DNA of 64,000 nucleotides from Sutcliffiella rhizosphaerae. GTDB lineage: Bacteria; Bacillota; Bacilli; Bacillales; Bacillaceae_I. The stretch covers positions 1 to 64,000 of the forward strand of contig NZ_CAKJTJ010000003.1 in the NCBI RefSeq assembly GCF_917563925.1, given 5' to 3'. Both the position numbers and the translations under genes were made by a program. Numbering within the stretch: the first letter of the stretch is position 1; each line of letters starts with the position of its first letter. The notes under the pieces were generated by a model. It was not told where the DNA came from. It was given only the letters and a program-made list of their open reading frames with translations, and searched no databases. Positions 36,539 through 45,136 of the stretch are shown here, one piece after another.

Positions 36539-37620
36539 GAAATGGCATAATCTCGTTACTTGCTGTCCTTTTCGGCTTAATTGCAGGTGCGGTATTAATG
36601 GCAATCACAGGTAACAACCCTATTGAGGGTTATAAATTTCTGTTTGAAGGCGGGTTAAAGAACCTGTCAAGGATAGGGAACACTTTGGCTACTGCCACTC
36701 CGTTAATATTTACTGGACTTTCTGTTGCCTTTGCTTTTAGAACTGGATTGTTCAATATCGGAGCAGCCGGACAAATGCTGTTTGGTGGTTTTTGTGCAGT
36801 GGCTGTCGGACTGACTTTTGATTTGTCTAGACCGCTATTATTACTAGCGATGGTAGTTGCAGGTTTCCTTGGAGGAGCACTTTGGGCGTTTATTCCAGGA
36901 CTTTTAAAAGCAAAATTCAATGTTCACGAGGTAGTATCCACCATTATGATGAACTGGGTTGCCTATTGGACAGTTTATTATGCGGTACCTGCTTATTTTA
37001 AAGGTGAGTTTTTGGAGACAGAATCCAAAAAATTGCCTGACGCAGCATCTTTACGTACGCCGATTTTAACGGATATGTTTGATGGTTCTTATATAAACAT
37101 GGGATTATTTATTGCAGCAATAGCGGTAATCATTTTCTCTTTCATTATTAATAAAACTACACTTGGTTATGAGTTAAAAGCTGTTGGATACAACCGTGAT
37201 TCTGCAGAATATGCGGGTATTGCCGTTAATAGAAGTATTATCACGTCTATGCTGATTGCCGGGGGACTTGCTGGTCTTGGAGGAGTAGCATTTTATGCCG
37301 GTAACGCTACAAGTATTCAAATCGGGATTTTACCTACACAAGGTTTTGATGGAATTGCAGTGGCGCTTCTTGGAGCAAACACCGGTATTGGAGTGTTGTT
37401 GGCAGCGATATTCTTCGGGCTTCTTTACTCCGGTCGTGGATTCATGAATGCTATGACGGATATCCCGCCTGAAATTGCCGACTCTATCATTGCAATTATC
37501 ATTTATTTTGCAGCAACAAGTATCTTAATAGAACGTTTAATTCGTTATTTTAATAATAAAAAGAAGAATAGAAAATCAACCATTACGCAAACAACGGATC
37601 AGAAGAAGGAGGAGGAATAA
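36535..37620 (+). CDS. nupP: nucleoside ABC transporter permease
   Basis: A 361-residue membrane protein of the BPD_transp_2 family with eight to ten helices. ATATPLIFTGLSVAFAFRTGLFNIGAAGQM is the typical N-terminal block, and KAVGYNRDSAEYAGI is the cytoplasmic coupling loop. The Lys-rich C-terminus is cytoplasmic. It forms the channel with NupQ. Confidence 0.92.
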   Translation: MRNGIISLLAVLFGLIAGAVLMAITGNNPIEGYKFLFEGGLKNLSRIGNTLATATPLIFTGLSVAFAFRTGLFNIGAAGQMLFGGFCAVAVGLTFDLSRPLLLLAMVVAGFLGGALWAFIPGLLKAKFNVHEVVSTIMMNWVAYWTVYYAVPAYFKGEFLETESKKLPDAASLRTPILTDMFDGSYINMGLFIAAIAVIIFSFIINKTTLGYELKAVGYNRDSAEYAGIAVNRSIITSMLIAGGLAGLGGVAFYAGNATSIQIGILPTQGFDGIAVALLGANTGIGVLLAAIFFGLLYSGRGFMNAMTDIPPEIADSIIAIIIYFAATSILIERLIRYFNNKKKNRKSTITQTTDQKKEEE

Positions 37621-37623
37621 GGT

Positions 37624-38577
37624 ATGTGGACTATCATTCAACAAATAGCTCCTTATGCGATTCTCTTTACTATCCCTCTTTTGATTACAGCGCTTGGAGC
37701 GTTATTTAGTGAACGAAGTGGTGTAGTAAATATCGGTTTAGAAGGATTAATGGTAGTTGGGGCCTTTACAGGCGCACTTGTCATTTTGAAGATGCAGGAG
37801 ATTATGCCTGGTCAGCAAAAAGCAATTTGGATCGGACTTATTGTTGCTACCTTGGTGGGCTTATTATTTTCCCTTCTTCATGCCTTTGCAAGTATTAACC
37901 TTAGTGCTAACCAAATCATCAGCGGTACTGCCATCAATATGATAGCAGGAGCCATTACAGTATTCTTGGCTCGTAATATTACAGGCAGTGGAAACATTCG
38001 TATTAGCAGTGGACTAAAACCTTTTGATGTTCCATTTTTATCGGACTTACCGATTATCGGAAACTTACTATTCACTAGAACCTATGCGACAACCTGGGTG
38101 ATCCTGGCGATTTTACTTATTAGCACCTTTGTACTTTATAAAACGCCATTTGGGCTTCGTCTTCGCTCATGTGGGGAGCATCCACATGCAGCAGAAGCCG
38201 CAGGTATCAGTGTAAAGAAAATGCGCTATATCGGTGTCATGATCTCTGGTGCTTTCGCTGGTCTTGGAGGAGCAATTATCATTGTAACGTTTGGTGGAGA
38301 ATTCACAGGTACTGTAGCAGGTCTTGGATTCTTGGCACTTGCTTCCTTGATTTTTGGTCAGTGGAAACCGCTTGGAGTCCTTGCAGCAACGTTATTCTTC
38401 GGATTTGCGACAACCATCGCAAACGTTTCACAAGTTATCCCGACATTGGCTGTGATACCGCCAGTCATTCTGAAAGTGTTCCCATATGTGGTAACATTGA
38501 TAGCTCTTGTTATTTTCTCCAAATCCTCTCAAGCGCCAAAAGCGGTTGGAGAGCCATTTGATTCTGGAAAACGATAA
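37624..38577 (+). CDS. nupQ: nucleoside ABC transporter permease
   Basis: A 317-residue BPD_transp_2 permease. SERSGVVNIGLEGLMVVGAF near the N-terminus and RSCGEHPHAAEAAGISVKKMRYIGV are diagnostic. It starts 3 nt after the nupP stop, with GGAGGAGG in the end of nupP. Last gene of the importer; a hairpin follows. Confidence 0.92.
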   Translation: MWTIIQQIAPYAILFTIPLLITALGALFSERSGVVNIGLEGLMVVGAFTGALVILKMQEIMPGQQKAIWIGLIVATLVGLLFSLLHAFASINLSANQIISGTAINMIAGAITVFLARNITGSGNIRISSGLKPFDVPFLSDLPIIGNLLFTRTYATTWVILAILLISTFVLYKTPFGLRLRSCGEHPHAAEAAGISVKKMRYIGVMISGAFAGLGGAIIIVTFGGEFTGTVAGLGFLALASLIFGQWKPLGVLAATLFFGFATTIANVSQVIPTLAVIPPVILKVFPYVVTLIALVIFSKSSQAPKAVGEPFDSGKR

Positions 38578-38587
38578 GGACTTTTAC

Positions 38588-38617
38588 AGGCACTCGCTTT
38601 TTAAGCGGGTGCCTTTT
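38588..38617 (+). terminator. terminator of the nucleoside importer operon
   Basis: AGGCACTCGCTT pairs with AAGCGGGTGCCT across a 3-nt loop, followed by TTTTG. Confidence 0.88.
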
Positions 38618-38753
38618 GCATGAGATAAAAGGAGACAACTCGTCCGTTGTGTAAAGATTAACCGGGTCCCAGGTTAAATAAATGAAACTAACCAGAAGAG
38701 TTTTCGCCTCGCTTTTTTCGATTTTCTTCATGCAAGAAATATTATCTAGCTGT

Positions 38754-39356
38754 TTATTTTGCTATTGATAGTATACAATTTTGGTCCTTCTCATTTTTCA
38801 TAAAATAATCCTCTTGAAGTATGCCATAAATAGCACAGTCTTTGTATTGATTCTTGGCATTACGAATTTTATGTCTGATGATACCTTCTTGAACCATTCC
38901 TACCTTATTCATCACTTTTCCAGATGCCGGATTATCCATGTTATGTGCTGCAGCGATTTTGTGTATGTTCATATGTAGGAAACCGAACTCTACAACTGCC
39001 ATTAATGCTTCGGTCCCATACCCTTGGTTCCACCAATGGAATCCAACCGTATAACTTACCTCACAGTTTCCGGTAGTGTTGTCGAAGTCATACAAATCGA
39101 TTTCACCAATCAATTCGTTGTCAGCCTCCCGCTCAATAGCCCACCAACAAAAATCTTTATTAGGATAATTACTTACTATCTTTTCTATCCGCCTAATTGT
39201 TTCTAATTCGGTTTTGTGTGCCGCACTGACCCGATTGTCCGATACCCTTTCGTCTGAAAGCCAGTGATCATAAGCCTTATTAGCATCAGACAGCACCATT
39301 TTTCTAAGGATTAACCTATCAGTTTCTATTTGAGGTGTGCCAAAATAATTTACCAT
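38754..39356 (-). CDS. GNAT family N-acetyltransferase (RimJ/RimL-like)
   Basis: A 200-residue acetyltransferase. The N-terminus (TPQIETDRLILRKMVLSDA) is typical of the RimJ/RimL group that acetylates N-terminal or small-molecule amines. The acetyl-CoA site lies in WNQGYGTEALMAVVEFGF (about 112-129), followed by NMDNPASGKVMNKVGMVQEG. The substrate is unknown. It sits on the opposite strand between the importer and the BMC operon and appears unrelated to both. Confidence 0.88.
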   Translation of the reverse strand: MVNYFGTPQIETDRLILRKMVLSDANKAYDHWLSDERVSDNRVSAAHKTELETIRRIEKIVSNYPNKDFCWWAIEREADNELIGEIDLYDFDNTTGNCEVSYTVGFHWWNQGYGTEALMAVVEFGFLHMNIHKIAAAHNMDNPASGKVMNKVGMVQEGIIRHKIRNAKNQYKDCAIYGILQEDYFMKNEKDQNCILSIAK

Positions 39357-39604
39357 TACTATCTCCTTTCAAACTATATTAATATCGATAAAATCTAATA
39401 GATTAAGTTTCTTTAATATATGACTCACCTATTGGCGTTTCAATCAATGTTCACTAAGCTTACCTCTAAAGCTGAAAACTTCCGTAAGTATAATACCATA
39501 AGAAGTAAATTCAGAATGCTTCGCTAGACAAAAAGTACACCACAACCAATAATTAGACAGCCAAAGCTAACGATCCTTTATTTAATAATTCAAAATTAAA
39601 TGCA

Positions 39605-39632
39605 TTGACAGAATTTTTAGTAGGTTTATAAT
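39605..39632 (+). promoter_or_regulatory. strong sigma-A promoter of the deoR-BMC operon
   Basis: TTGACA (39605-39610) - 16 nt - TATAAT (39627-39632): both hexamers are perfect. The resulting leader to deoR is about 140 nt. Confidence 0.88.
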
Positions 39633-39643
39633 GGAGTTAACAA

Positions 39644-39660
39644 ATGTTCAAGGTGAATAT
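39644..39660. promoter_or_regulatory. candidate DeoR operator
   Basis: A 17-bp imperfect palindrome ATGTTCAAGGTGAATAT (arms match 6 of 7), beginning 11 bp after the -10 box, where a bound repressor would block transcription. The adjacent gene encodes a DeoR/SorC regulator, so autoregulation is likely. Confidence 0.5.
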
Positions 39661-39673
39661 TGCAAAAGTTTAA

Positions 39674-39687
39674 TTAAAGCGCTTTCA
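39674..39687. promoter_or_regulatory. cre site (CcpA) in the BMC operon leader
   Basis: On the minus strand TGAAAGCGCTTTAA matches the cre consensus TGWNANCGNTNWCA except one base. It lies about 45 bp after the -10 box, a position suited to roadblock repression by CcpA when preferred sugars are present. Confidence 0.7.
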
Positions 39688-39781
39688 GAAATTTATTTCC
39701 AAAAACCCCAACAAGAATCTTCTGTTTTTTTGGCAATTTAGTAAGTGTGAAATGAACATAATTTTAAAACTAGGTGAAATG

Positions 39782-40783
39782 GATATGCAAAATGAAAAAA
39801 TCGCGCGGCTAGTTGAAGTGGCTAAAATGTATTATTTATTCAATTACAGTCAACAGGAAATTGCCAAAAAGCTCGGAGTTTCCCGTCCTACTGTATCCAG
39901 ATTGCTCGATCAGGCAAAACAGGATGGAGTAGTACATATCAAAATATGTGACCCTACAGAAGATGTAAATGGACTTTCTTTGCAACTAAAAGAAAGGTTT
40001 AGATTGAAAGACTGTGTAGTCACGTCTGTTCCAACCTACGAAGATGGTCATATTAAAGGTAAGCTTGGTGAAGCCGCAGCAGAATATTTATATGGCATTG
40101 TCCAAAACGGTGACACGATCGGAATCACTTGGGGAACAACTCTTTATCAGCTTTCTCAACAACTTAGTCCTAAAAGTGTGCATGATGTAGAAATAGTGCA
40201 GTTGAATGGTGGAGTGAGTTATTCGGAATTAAACACACATGCTTCTGATATTATTAATGGCCTAGCTGCCGCATTCCATACTACTCCACATTTTCTGCCA
40301 GTGCCGGCTGTTGTGGACCATCCTGTAGTTAAGCAAGCAATTGTTGCGGACAGGCATATTAATAAAGTATTGGAATTAGGTAAAAAAGCAAACATCGCTA
40401 TATATACAGTAGGTGAAGCTGGTGAACAGTCAACGTTGATGAGAGCAGGATATTTTTTGGAAAATGATGTTGAAATACTGAAAAGAAATGAAACGGTTGC
40501 TGACATTTGTTCGAGATTTATCGACAAAAATGGGCATATTAGCAATCAATCTCTAAATGACCGAACGATTGGAATTGAACTATCTCAACTTGCTGAAAAA
40601 GAATACAGTATCTTGGTGGCAGGTGGGAACAAGAAGATTGATGGAATACTAGGTGCTTTAAATGGACAGTATGCCAACGTATTAATAACAGATCAATATA
40701 CTGCAAAAGCACTGTTAGAAATGGGGGAGGACAAAGATGGAACGAGCGAGAATCAAGGCGCTAGTCCAAGAAGTGGTGCGTAA
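39782..40783 (+). CDS. deoR: SorC-family deoxyribonucleoside regulator (B. subtilis DeoR type)
   Basis: A 333-residue regulator with an N-terminal helix-turn-helix (YSQQEIAKKLGVSRPTVSRLLDQAK, about 27-51) and a sugar-phosphate-binding SorC effector domain (GDTIGITWGTTLYQLSQQL, VQLNGGV, ILVAGGNKKIDGILGAL). B. subtilis DeoR has the same architecture and responds to deoxyribose-5-phosphate, the substrate expected for this operon. AGGTGAA precedes ATG 39782; ATG 39752 is a less likely start. Its last 47 bases overlap pduL in another frame, which adds an unusual tail (GTSENQGASPRSGA). Confidence 0.85.
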   Translation, partial: DMQNEKIARLVEVAKMYYLFNYSQQEIAKKLGVSRPTVSRLLDQAKQDGVVHIKICDPTEDVNGLSLQLKERFRLKDCVVTSVPTYEDGHIKGKLGEAAAEYLYGIVQNGDTIGITWGTTLYQLSQQLSPKSVHDVEIVQLNGGVSYSELNTHASDIINGLAAAFHTTPHFLPVPAVVDHPVVKQAIVADRHINKVLELGKKANIAIYTVGEAGEQSTLMRAGYFLENDVEILKRNETVADICSRFIDKNGHISNQSLNDRTIGIELSQLAEKEYSILVAGGNKKIDGILGALNGQYANVLITDQYTAKALLEMGEDKDGTSENQGASPRSGA

Positions 40784-41426
40784 CACCCTCCAAGTACCCG
40801 AGAAACAGATACCGATCGCAGTCTCCAATCGTCATGTTCATCTGTCTCCTGAACATGTGGAACGGCTTTTCGGCAGAGGATATGAGTTAACGAAACAAAA
40901 GGATCTCTCACAGCCCAATCAGTTTGCAGCAAAAGAAACCGTCACTCTAATAGGTCCCAAAGGAAGAATAGCAAATGTTCGGGTTCTTGGACCTGCCAGA
41001 GGTGCGACGCAAGTGGAAATTTCCCTTTTTGACGGATATACGCTTGGTGTGAAGCCTCCAATTCGACAATCAGGTGACATTGCGGGATCGGAATCTATTA
41101 CGCTTATGGGACCAAGGGGACAACTACGATTGGAAGAAGGCTTGATCTGCGCTTCACGTCACATTCACATGCATCCAGATGATAGCATCCGGCTTGGTGT
41201 CAAGAATGGGAACTTGGTGGACATTAAAGTGAATGGAGAAAGAGCTACTACCTTTTCTAACGTTTTAATTAGGGTCTCTGAAAAGTACAGTCTAGAAATG
41301 CATATCGATTTGGATGAAGCCAATGCAGCTAACATCAGTAATGGAACGCTTGGTGAACTAATCGCCGTCTACTGTACCGAAACAGCGGAAGGGGGCTGTG
41401 GTTGTGGATGTAAAGGAAACAGTTAG
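40737..41426 (+). CDS. pduL: BMC phosphotransacylase PduL
   Basis: A 229-residue PTAC enzyme that converts acyl-CoA and phosphate to acyl-phosphate and CoA, recycling CoA inside the microcompartment. Two His-rich metal sites typical of PduL are present: SNRHVHLSPEHV (about 29-40) and SRHIHMHPDD (about 139-148). The first 20 residues (RARIKALVQEVVRNTL) form an amphipathic helix, a probable encapsulation peptide. The C-terminus ends in an odd GGCGCGCK tail encoded over the ribosome site of the next gene. GGGGGAGG precedes the ATG. Confidence 0.93.
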   Translation: MERARIKALVQEVVRNTLQVPEKQIPIAVSNRHVHLSPEHVERLFGRGYELTKQKDLSQPNQFAAKETVTLIGPKGRIANVRVLGPARGATQVEISLFDGYTLGVKPPIRQSGDIAGSESITLMGPRGQLRLEEGLICASRHIHMHPDDSIRLGVKNGNLVDIKVNGERATTFSNVLIRVSEKYSLEMHIDLDEANAANISNGTLGELIAVYCTETAEGGCGCGCKGNS

Positions 41427-42135
41427 AAAGTTAGTGAAAGAAGCCGTTGAAGCTCATATGCAAAAACAAACTAGTAATAAGGAAATCAAACCTGCTATTA
41501 CTGTTCTATTAACCTATTCATCTTCTAAAAAACACGAAATTTTGAAAGCGATTGCAGAAATAGAAGAATCTTTTCAAGTAACTGTGGTCGCGTCGAAAGA
41601 ATGGGCAAGTGCACTCGATAATAAAGAAATCCTCTTATTGAAGAATGCTACTAATGAAGATTTGCAACAATTATGGAGTAATACTGACTTGCTTATCTTC
41701 CCTGTGGCTTCCTTCCAACTAGTAACAAAGCTAGCTTTAATGATAGATGATGACAAAGAATTAACGACTGCTATTCAATTTCAATTGCTTGGGAAACCGA
41801 TTATTATTGCTAACGACGAGGTAGAGCTAGGGGTATATCAGCAGGTTCTTGCTCCTTACTCCCTTCAGGAGAAACTTCAGCGAAATATTCGTACCATCCA
41901 ATCCGAAAAAGTAAAGTGGGTTTCATTAGAGCAAGTCGCTAAGGTTGCAAAGGAAGAACATGAGCAATTTCAAGAAAGACAGCCCCTCATTCTTGCAAAA
42001 CATATTGAAAAGGCGAGTAGGGAGAGGCGAAATGAAATTATCGTACCAGAAAATAGCAAGATAACGCCAGTTGCAAAAGATATGGCAAGAGCGCTCCAAG
42101 TACATATCAAAAAGAATTCTAAACACACTCCTTGA
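41404..42135 (+). CDS. flavoprotein-like BMC cargo protein
   Basis: A 243-residue protein. Residues 2-20 (DVKETVRKLVKEAVEAHM) form an amphipathic helix resembling the encapsulation peptides of its neighbours. The body (ITVLLTYSSSKKHEILKAI, LLIFPVASFQLVTKLALMIDDDK, GKPIIIANDEVEL) resembles the flavoprotein/phosphopantothenoylcysteine-decarboxylase fold found as an accessory protein in several BMC loci, but no family motif is decisive. The role is unknown; electron transfer or NADH re-oxidation is speculation. GTG 41404 fits the ribosome site GGGGG (9 nt) better than GTG 41398. Overlaps pduL. Confidence 0.65.
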   Translation: MDVKETVRKLVKEAVEAHMQKQTSNKEIKPAITVLLTYSSSKKHEILKAIAEIEESFQVTVVASKEWASALDNKEILLLKNATNEDLQQLWSNTDLLIFPVASFQLVTKLALMIDDDKELTTAIQFQLLGKPIIIANDEVELGVYQQVLAPYSLQEKLQRNIRTIQSEKVKWVSLEQVAKVAKEEHEQFQERQPLILAKHIEKASRERRNEIIVPENSKITPVAKDMARALQVHIKKNSKHTP

Positions 42136-42150
42136 AAGGAGGCATAAAAC

Positions 42151-42450
42151 ATGATCATCGCAAAAGTGGTCGGCTCCATTGTTGCCACAACGAAAGCGGA
42201 AAAGTTGACTGGGAAAAAGCTTCTCATTGTCACCCCTCTTGATATGAAAAGTATCGAAGAAGATGGGAAGCCGCTTGTAGCTATTGACACTGTAGGTTCT
42301 GGTGTCGGGGAAGTAGTACTTGTCGTCAGTGGAAGTTCTGCTAGGCAAACGGAAGTGACCACTGGGGTACCAGTCGATGCAGCCATAGTTGGTATTGTCG
42401 ACCAAATTGAAATACAAGGGGCACTCACCTTTACAAAAGGAGGTAGTTAA
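42151..42450 (+). CDS. BMC vertex protein, EutN/CcmL family (copy 1)
   Basis: A 99-residue pentamer-forming protein that caps the vertices of the shell. MIIAKVVGSIVATTKAEKLTGKKLLIV and KPLVAIDTVGSGVGEVVLVVSGSSAR are the family core. It carries the longest C-terminal tail (QGALTFTKGGS) of the three copies. AAAGGAGG precedes the ATG. Located between the flavoprotein-like gene and the aldehyde dehydrogenase. Confidence 0.94.
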   Translation: MIIAKVVGSIVATTKAEKLTGKKLLIVTPLDMKSIEEDGKPLVAIDTVGSGVGEVVLVVSGSSARQTEVTTGVPVDAAIVGIVDQIEIQGALTFTKGGS

Positions 42451-42452
42451 AC

Positions 42453-43880
42453 GTGCAGATTAAAGAAAGCGATATTAAGCAAATGGTTGCCCAAGTGCTT
42501 GCCCAGCTTGATAGTAATCAAGATAAGCCTCTAACGGCTGAAATACCAAGTGACGTTCCACTTGGCAACGGGGTATTCCAAGCAGTTGACGAAGCAGCAG
42601 ATGCTGCAACAAAAGCTTGGGAATTGCTTCGAGGAACTTCACTAGAAATAAGAAAACAAATGATAGAGAACATGAGAAATACTAGCCGTCAGCACGCTGA
42701 AGAACTCGCAAAGCTTGCAGTGGAAGAAACAGGTCTTGGTCGTGTGGAAGATAAAATTACCAAAAACCTTCTAGCTGCAAATAAAACACCTGGTGTGGAG
42801 GATATTGTGGCCACAACCTATTCAGGAGACGGGGGATTAACCTTAGTGGAATATTCCCCTGTTGGTGTATATGGAGCAATCACACCCTCCACCAACCCAG
42901 CGGCAACCATCATTAATAATTCTATTTCGCTAGTCGCAGCAGGTAATGCTGTCGTATTCAACCCACACCCTAGTGCTAAAAGAGTCTCCATCAGAGCGAT
43001 GCAGCTACTGAATGAAGCGATAGTAGCCGCTGGTGGTCCTGAAAACACCCTTACTTCTGTTGCTAGTCCGGATATCAACACTTCAAACGAAGTAATGAAG
43101 CATCCAAAAGTAAGAGCACTTGTAGTAACTGGTGGGGGAATGGTGGTTCAGGCAGCCATGAGTGCAGGTAAAAAGGTTATTGCTGCAGGTCCTGGTAACC
43201 CGCCAGTAGTAGTGGATGAAACTGCAATCATTGAAAAAGCAGCAAAAGATATTGTTACAGGTGCAAGCTTTGATAACAACGTACTTTGCACAGCTGAAAA
43301 AGAAGTGTTTGTAGTAGAAAAAGTCGCAAATGCACTAAAGAGCGAGATGTCCAAAAACGGAGCCATCGAGCTAAAAGGGCATCAATTGAATAAGCTTTTG
43401 GAAAAAGTGTTAGTGAAAAAAGGGGATAACTATTTTCCGAACCGTGATTTTATCGGAAAAAATGCTTCCGTGTTACTAGAAGCTGCTGGCATCAGGGCAG
43501 CTCCTGATGTAAAGCTGATAATAGCAGAAACGAAGGAAAATCATCCGTTAGTAGCAACGGAAATGCTAATGCCCATACTGCCAATCGTAAAGGTCAGTGA
43601 TGTAGATAAAGCCATTGAGCTCGCGGTAAAGGCGGAAAAAGGCAACAGACATACCGCTATTATGCATTCACAAAATATCACCAACCTAACAAAAATGGCA
43701 AAGGAAATTCAAGCAACCATTTTTGTTAAAAATGGACCTTCTGTTGCCGGGCTAGGCTACCAGAGTGAAGGATTCACAACGCTCACCATAGCAGGTCCAA
43801 CTGGAGAAGGGTTAACTTCAGCTAAAACCTTTACCCGCCAAAGGCGCTGTGTATTGGTAGATGGCTTTAGAATTATTTAG
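42453..43880 (+). CDS. BMC CoA-acylating aldehyde dehydrogenase (PduP/EutE type)
   Basis: A 475-residue enzyme oxidising acetaldehyde with NAD+ and CoA to acetyl-CoA. The catalytic Cys lies in [11 protein letters not shown] (about 274); [12 protein letters not shown] and [11 protein letters not shown] are typical of EutE/PduP. Residues 1-20 ([20 protein letters not shown]) form an encapsulation helix linked through about 20 variable residues. The GTG start follows GGAGG. It would remove the toxic aldehyde released by DeoC. No alcohol dehydrogenase partner is encoded nearby. Confidence 0.94.
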   Translation: MQIKESDIKQMVAQVLAQLDSNQDKPLTAEIPSDVPLGNGVFQAVDEAADAATKAWELLRGTSLEIRKQMIENMRNTSRQHAEELAKLAVEETGLGRVEDKITKNLLAANKTPGVEDIVATTYSGDGGLTLVEYSPVGVYGAITPSTNPAATIINNSISLVAAGNAVVFNPHPSAKRVSIRAMQLLNEAIVAAGGPENTLTSVASPDINTSNEVMKHPKVRALVVTGGGMVVQAAMSAGKKVIAAGPGNPPVVVDETAIIEKAAKDIVTGASFDNNVLCTAEKEVFVVEKVANALKSEMSKNGAIELKGHQLNKLLEKVLVKKGDNYFPNRDFIGKNASVLLEAAGIRAAPDVKLIIAETKENHPLVATEMLMPILPIVKVSDVDKAIELAVKAEKGNRHTAIMHSQNITNLTKMAKEIQATIFVKNGPSVAGLGYQSEGFTTLTIAGPTGEGLTSAKTFTRQRRCVLVDGFRII

Positions 43881-43893
43881 GAGGGAGCTTCAT

Positions 43894-44286
43894 ATGGCAG
43901 ATTTGGAAAAACAATTACACGAAAGCCAAGAACCAATACCACCTAAAAAGAATACAAAATCCAAAAAACAAACAAAACAAATGAAAGATATCCAAGGAGG
44001 AATTCAAATGAGTCAAGAAGCATTAGGAATGATCGAAACAAAAGGTCTTATCGGAGCAATCGAAGCAGCAGACGCAATGGTAAAAGCAGCAAACGTAACA
44101 TTAGTAGGCAAGGAATTCGTTGGTGGAGGCCTAGTAACAGTAATGGTTCGTGGAGATGTTGGAGCTGTAAAAGCAGCGACAGAAGCAGGAGCGGATGCCG
44201 CAGGTCGTGTAGGTCACTTAATTTCTGTTCACGTTATTCCACGTCCAAACTCAGAAGTAAACGGAATTCTACCAGTTGCGAAATAG
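43894..44286 (+). CDS. BMC-H hexameric shell protein with N-terminal extension (two possible starts)
   Basis: From ATG 43894 (AGGAGGGAG upstream) the product is 130 residues: a 38-residue Lys-rich, polar extension and then a PduA-like BMC-H domain. An in-frame ATG at 44008, with an equally strong AAGGAGG 7 nt before it, gives the standard 92-residue BMC-H ([20 protein letters not shown]). The domain has [23 protein letters not shown] and VHVIPRPN; the pore loop reads VGGG where PduA has IGSG. Both forms may be made. It resembles the second BMC-H at 45893 closely. Confidence 0.92.
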   Translation: MADLEKQLHESQEPIPPKKNTKSKKQTKQMKDIQGGIQMSQEALGMIETKGLIGAIEAADAMVKAANVTLVGKEFVGGGLVTVMVRGDVGAVKAATEAGADAAGRVGHLISVHVIPRPNSEVNGILPVAK

Positions 44287-44296
44287 GCTGTAACTT

Positions 44297-45133
44297 ATGA
44301 ATCAGCCCATCAAAGCATATATAAAGCAACTAGTACAAGAGGCTGTTGAACAATCTTTAAGCCAAGGTAAAACAGCCATTTCAATTGGCAGGAAAAAGTA
44401 TGTGATTGCTAATTGGAAGATGAACCAAAACCTACAGGAGACACTTAGCTTTTTTCAAAAGATTCAGGATGAGGACGGGGTGGAAGTAGTCATTTGTCCT
44501 CCTGCCCCGCTTCTATTGCCTGCACATACTCAAATCATGCAGGAAGGGAAAAAGCTAAGCTTAGGCGCTCAAAATGTCCATCAGGAAGAAAAAGGCGCCT
44601 ATACAGGAGAAATAGCCGCAAATCTAGTAAAAGAGTTCGGCTGCCAATACACTCTAATTGGTCACTCTGAAAGAAGACAATATTTCCAAGAAGATGACCA
44701 AACCATTAGCTTAAAAGTGAAAAGAGCGCTCCAAGAAGGGTTAACACCAGTGGTTTGTATAGGGGAAACGTTAGAACAAAAACATCAAGCACAAACAGAA
44801 AAAGTGCTTACAAGTCAAATTCTCCTTGCACTTGAAGGTGTGAATCCAGCAGATGTTATTTTCGCCTATGAGCCTGTGTGGGCCATTGGGACCGGAGAGT
44901 CAGCATCACCGGAGGAAGCACAAAAAATGCATCACTATATTAGAGCCGTTCTATCTCATATAGATAAAAAAAGTGCAGAACAGATTGCCATTTTATATGG
45001 AGGATCTGTGAATGAAACAAATGCAAAAGAATATGCTTTAATGCCTGACATTGATGGAGTCCTTGTCGGTGGTGCAAGTCTTAAAGTAGATGCTTTTCAA
45101 AAAATAATCACTGTATTTGCCAAAGGAGACTAA
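44297..45133 (+). CDS. tpiA: BMC-associated triose-phosphate isomerase
   Basis: A 278-residue enzyme interconverting glyceraldehyde-3-phosphate and DHAP. All catalytic elements are present: ANWKMN (Asn, Lys), IGHSERR (His), YEPVWAIGTG (Glu) and LYGGSVN. It is about 30 residues longer than housekeeping TPI because of an N-terminal amphipathic helix (QPIKAYIKQLVQEAVEQSL), matching the encapsulation peptides of PduL and other neighbours, followed by a linker. It would process the triose made by DeoC inside the shell. Confidence 0.93.
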   Translation: MNQPIKAYIKQLVQEAVEQSLSQGKTAISIGRKKYVIANWKMNQNLQETLSFFQKIQDEDGVEVVICPPAPLLLPAHTQIMQEGKKLSLGAQNVHQEEKGAYTGEIAANLVKEFGCQYTLIGHSERRQYFQEDDQTISLKVKRALQEGLTPVVCIGETLEQKHQAQTEKVLTSQILLALEGVNPADVIFAYEPVWAIGTGESASPEEAQKMHHYIRAVLSHIDKKSAEQIAILYGGSVNETNAKEYALMPDIDGVLVGGASLKVDAFQKIITVFAKGD

Positions 45134-45136
45134 GAA

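Larger units (their letters stand above)
39357..39781. other. control region upstream of the BMC operon
   Basis: The 425 bp are non-coding. The right half carries a strong promoter, a palindrome and a cre site, listed separately. The left 240 bp show no recognisable feature. Confidence 0.7.
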
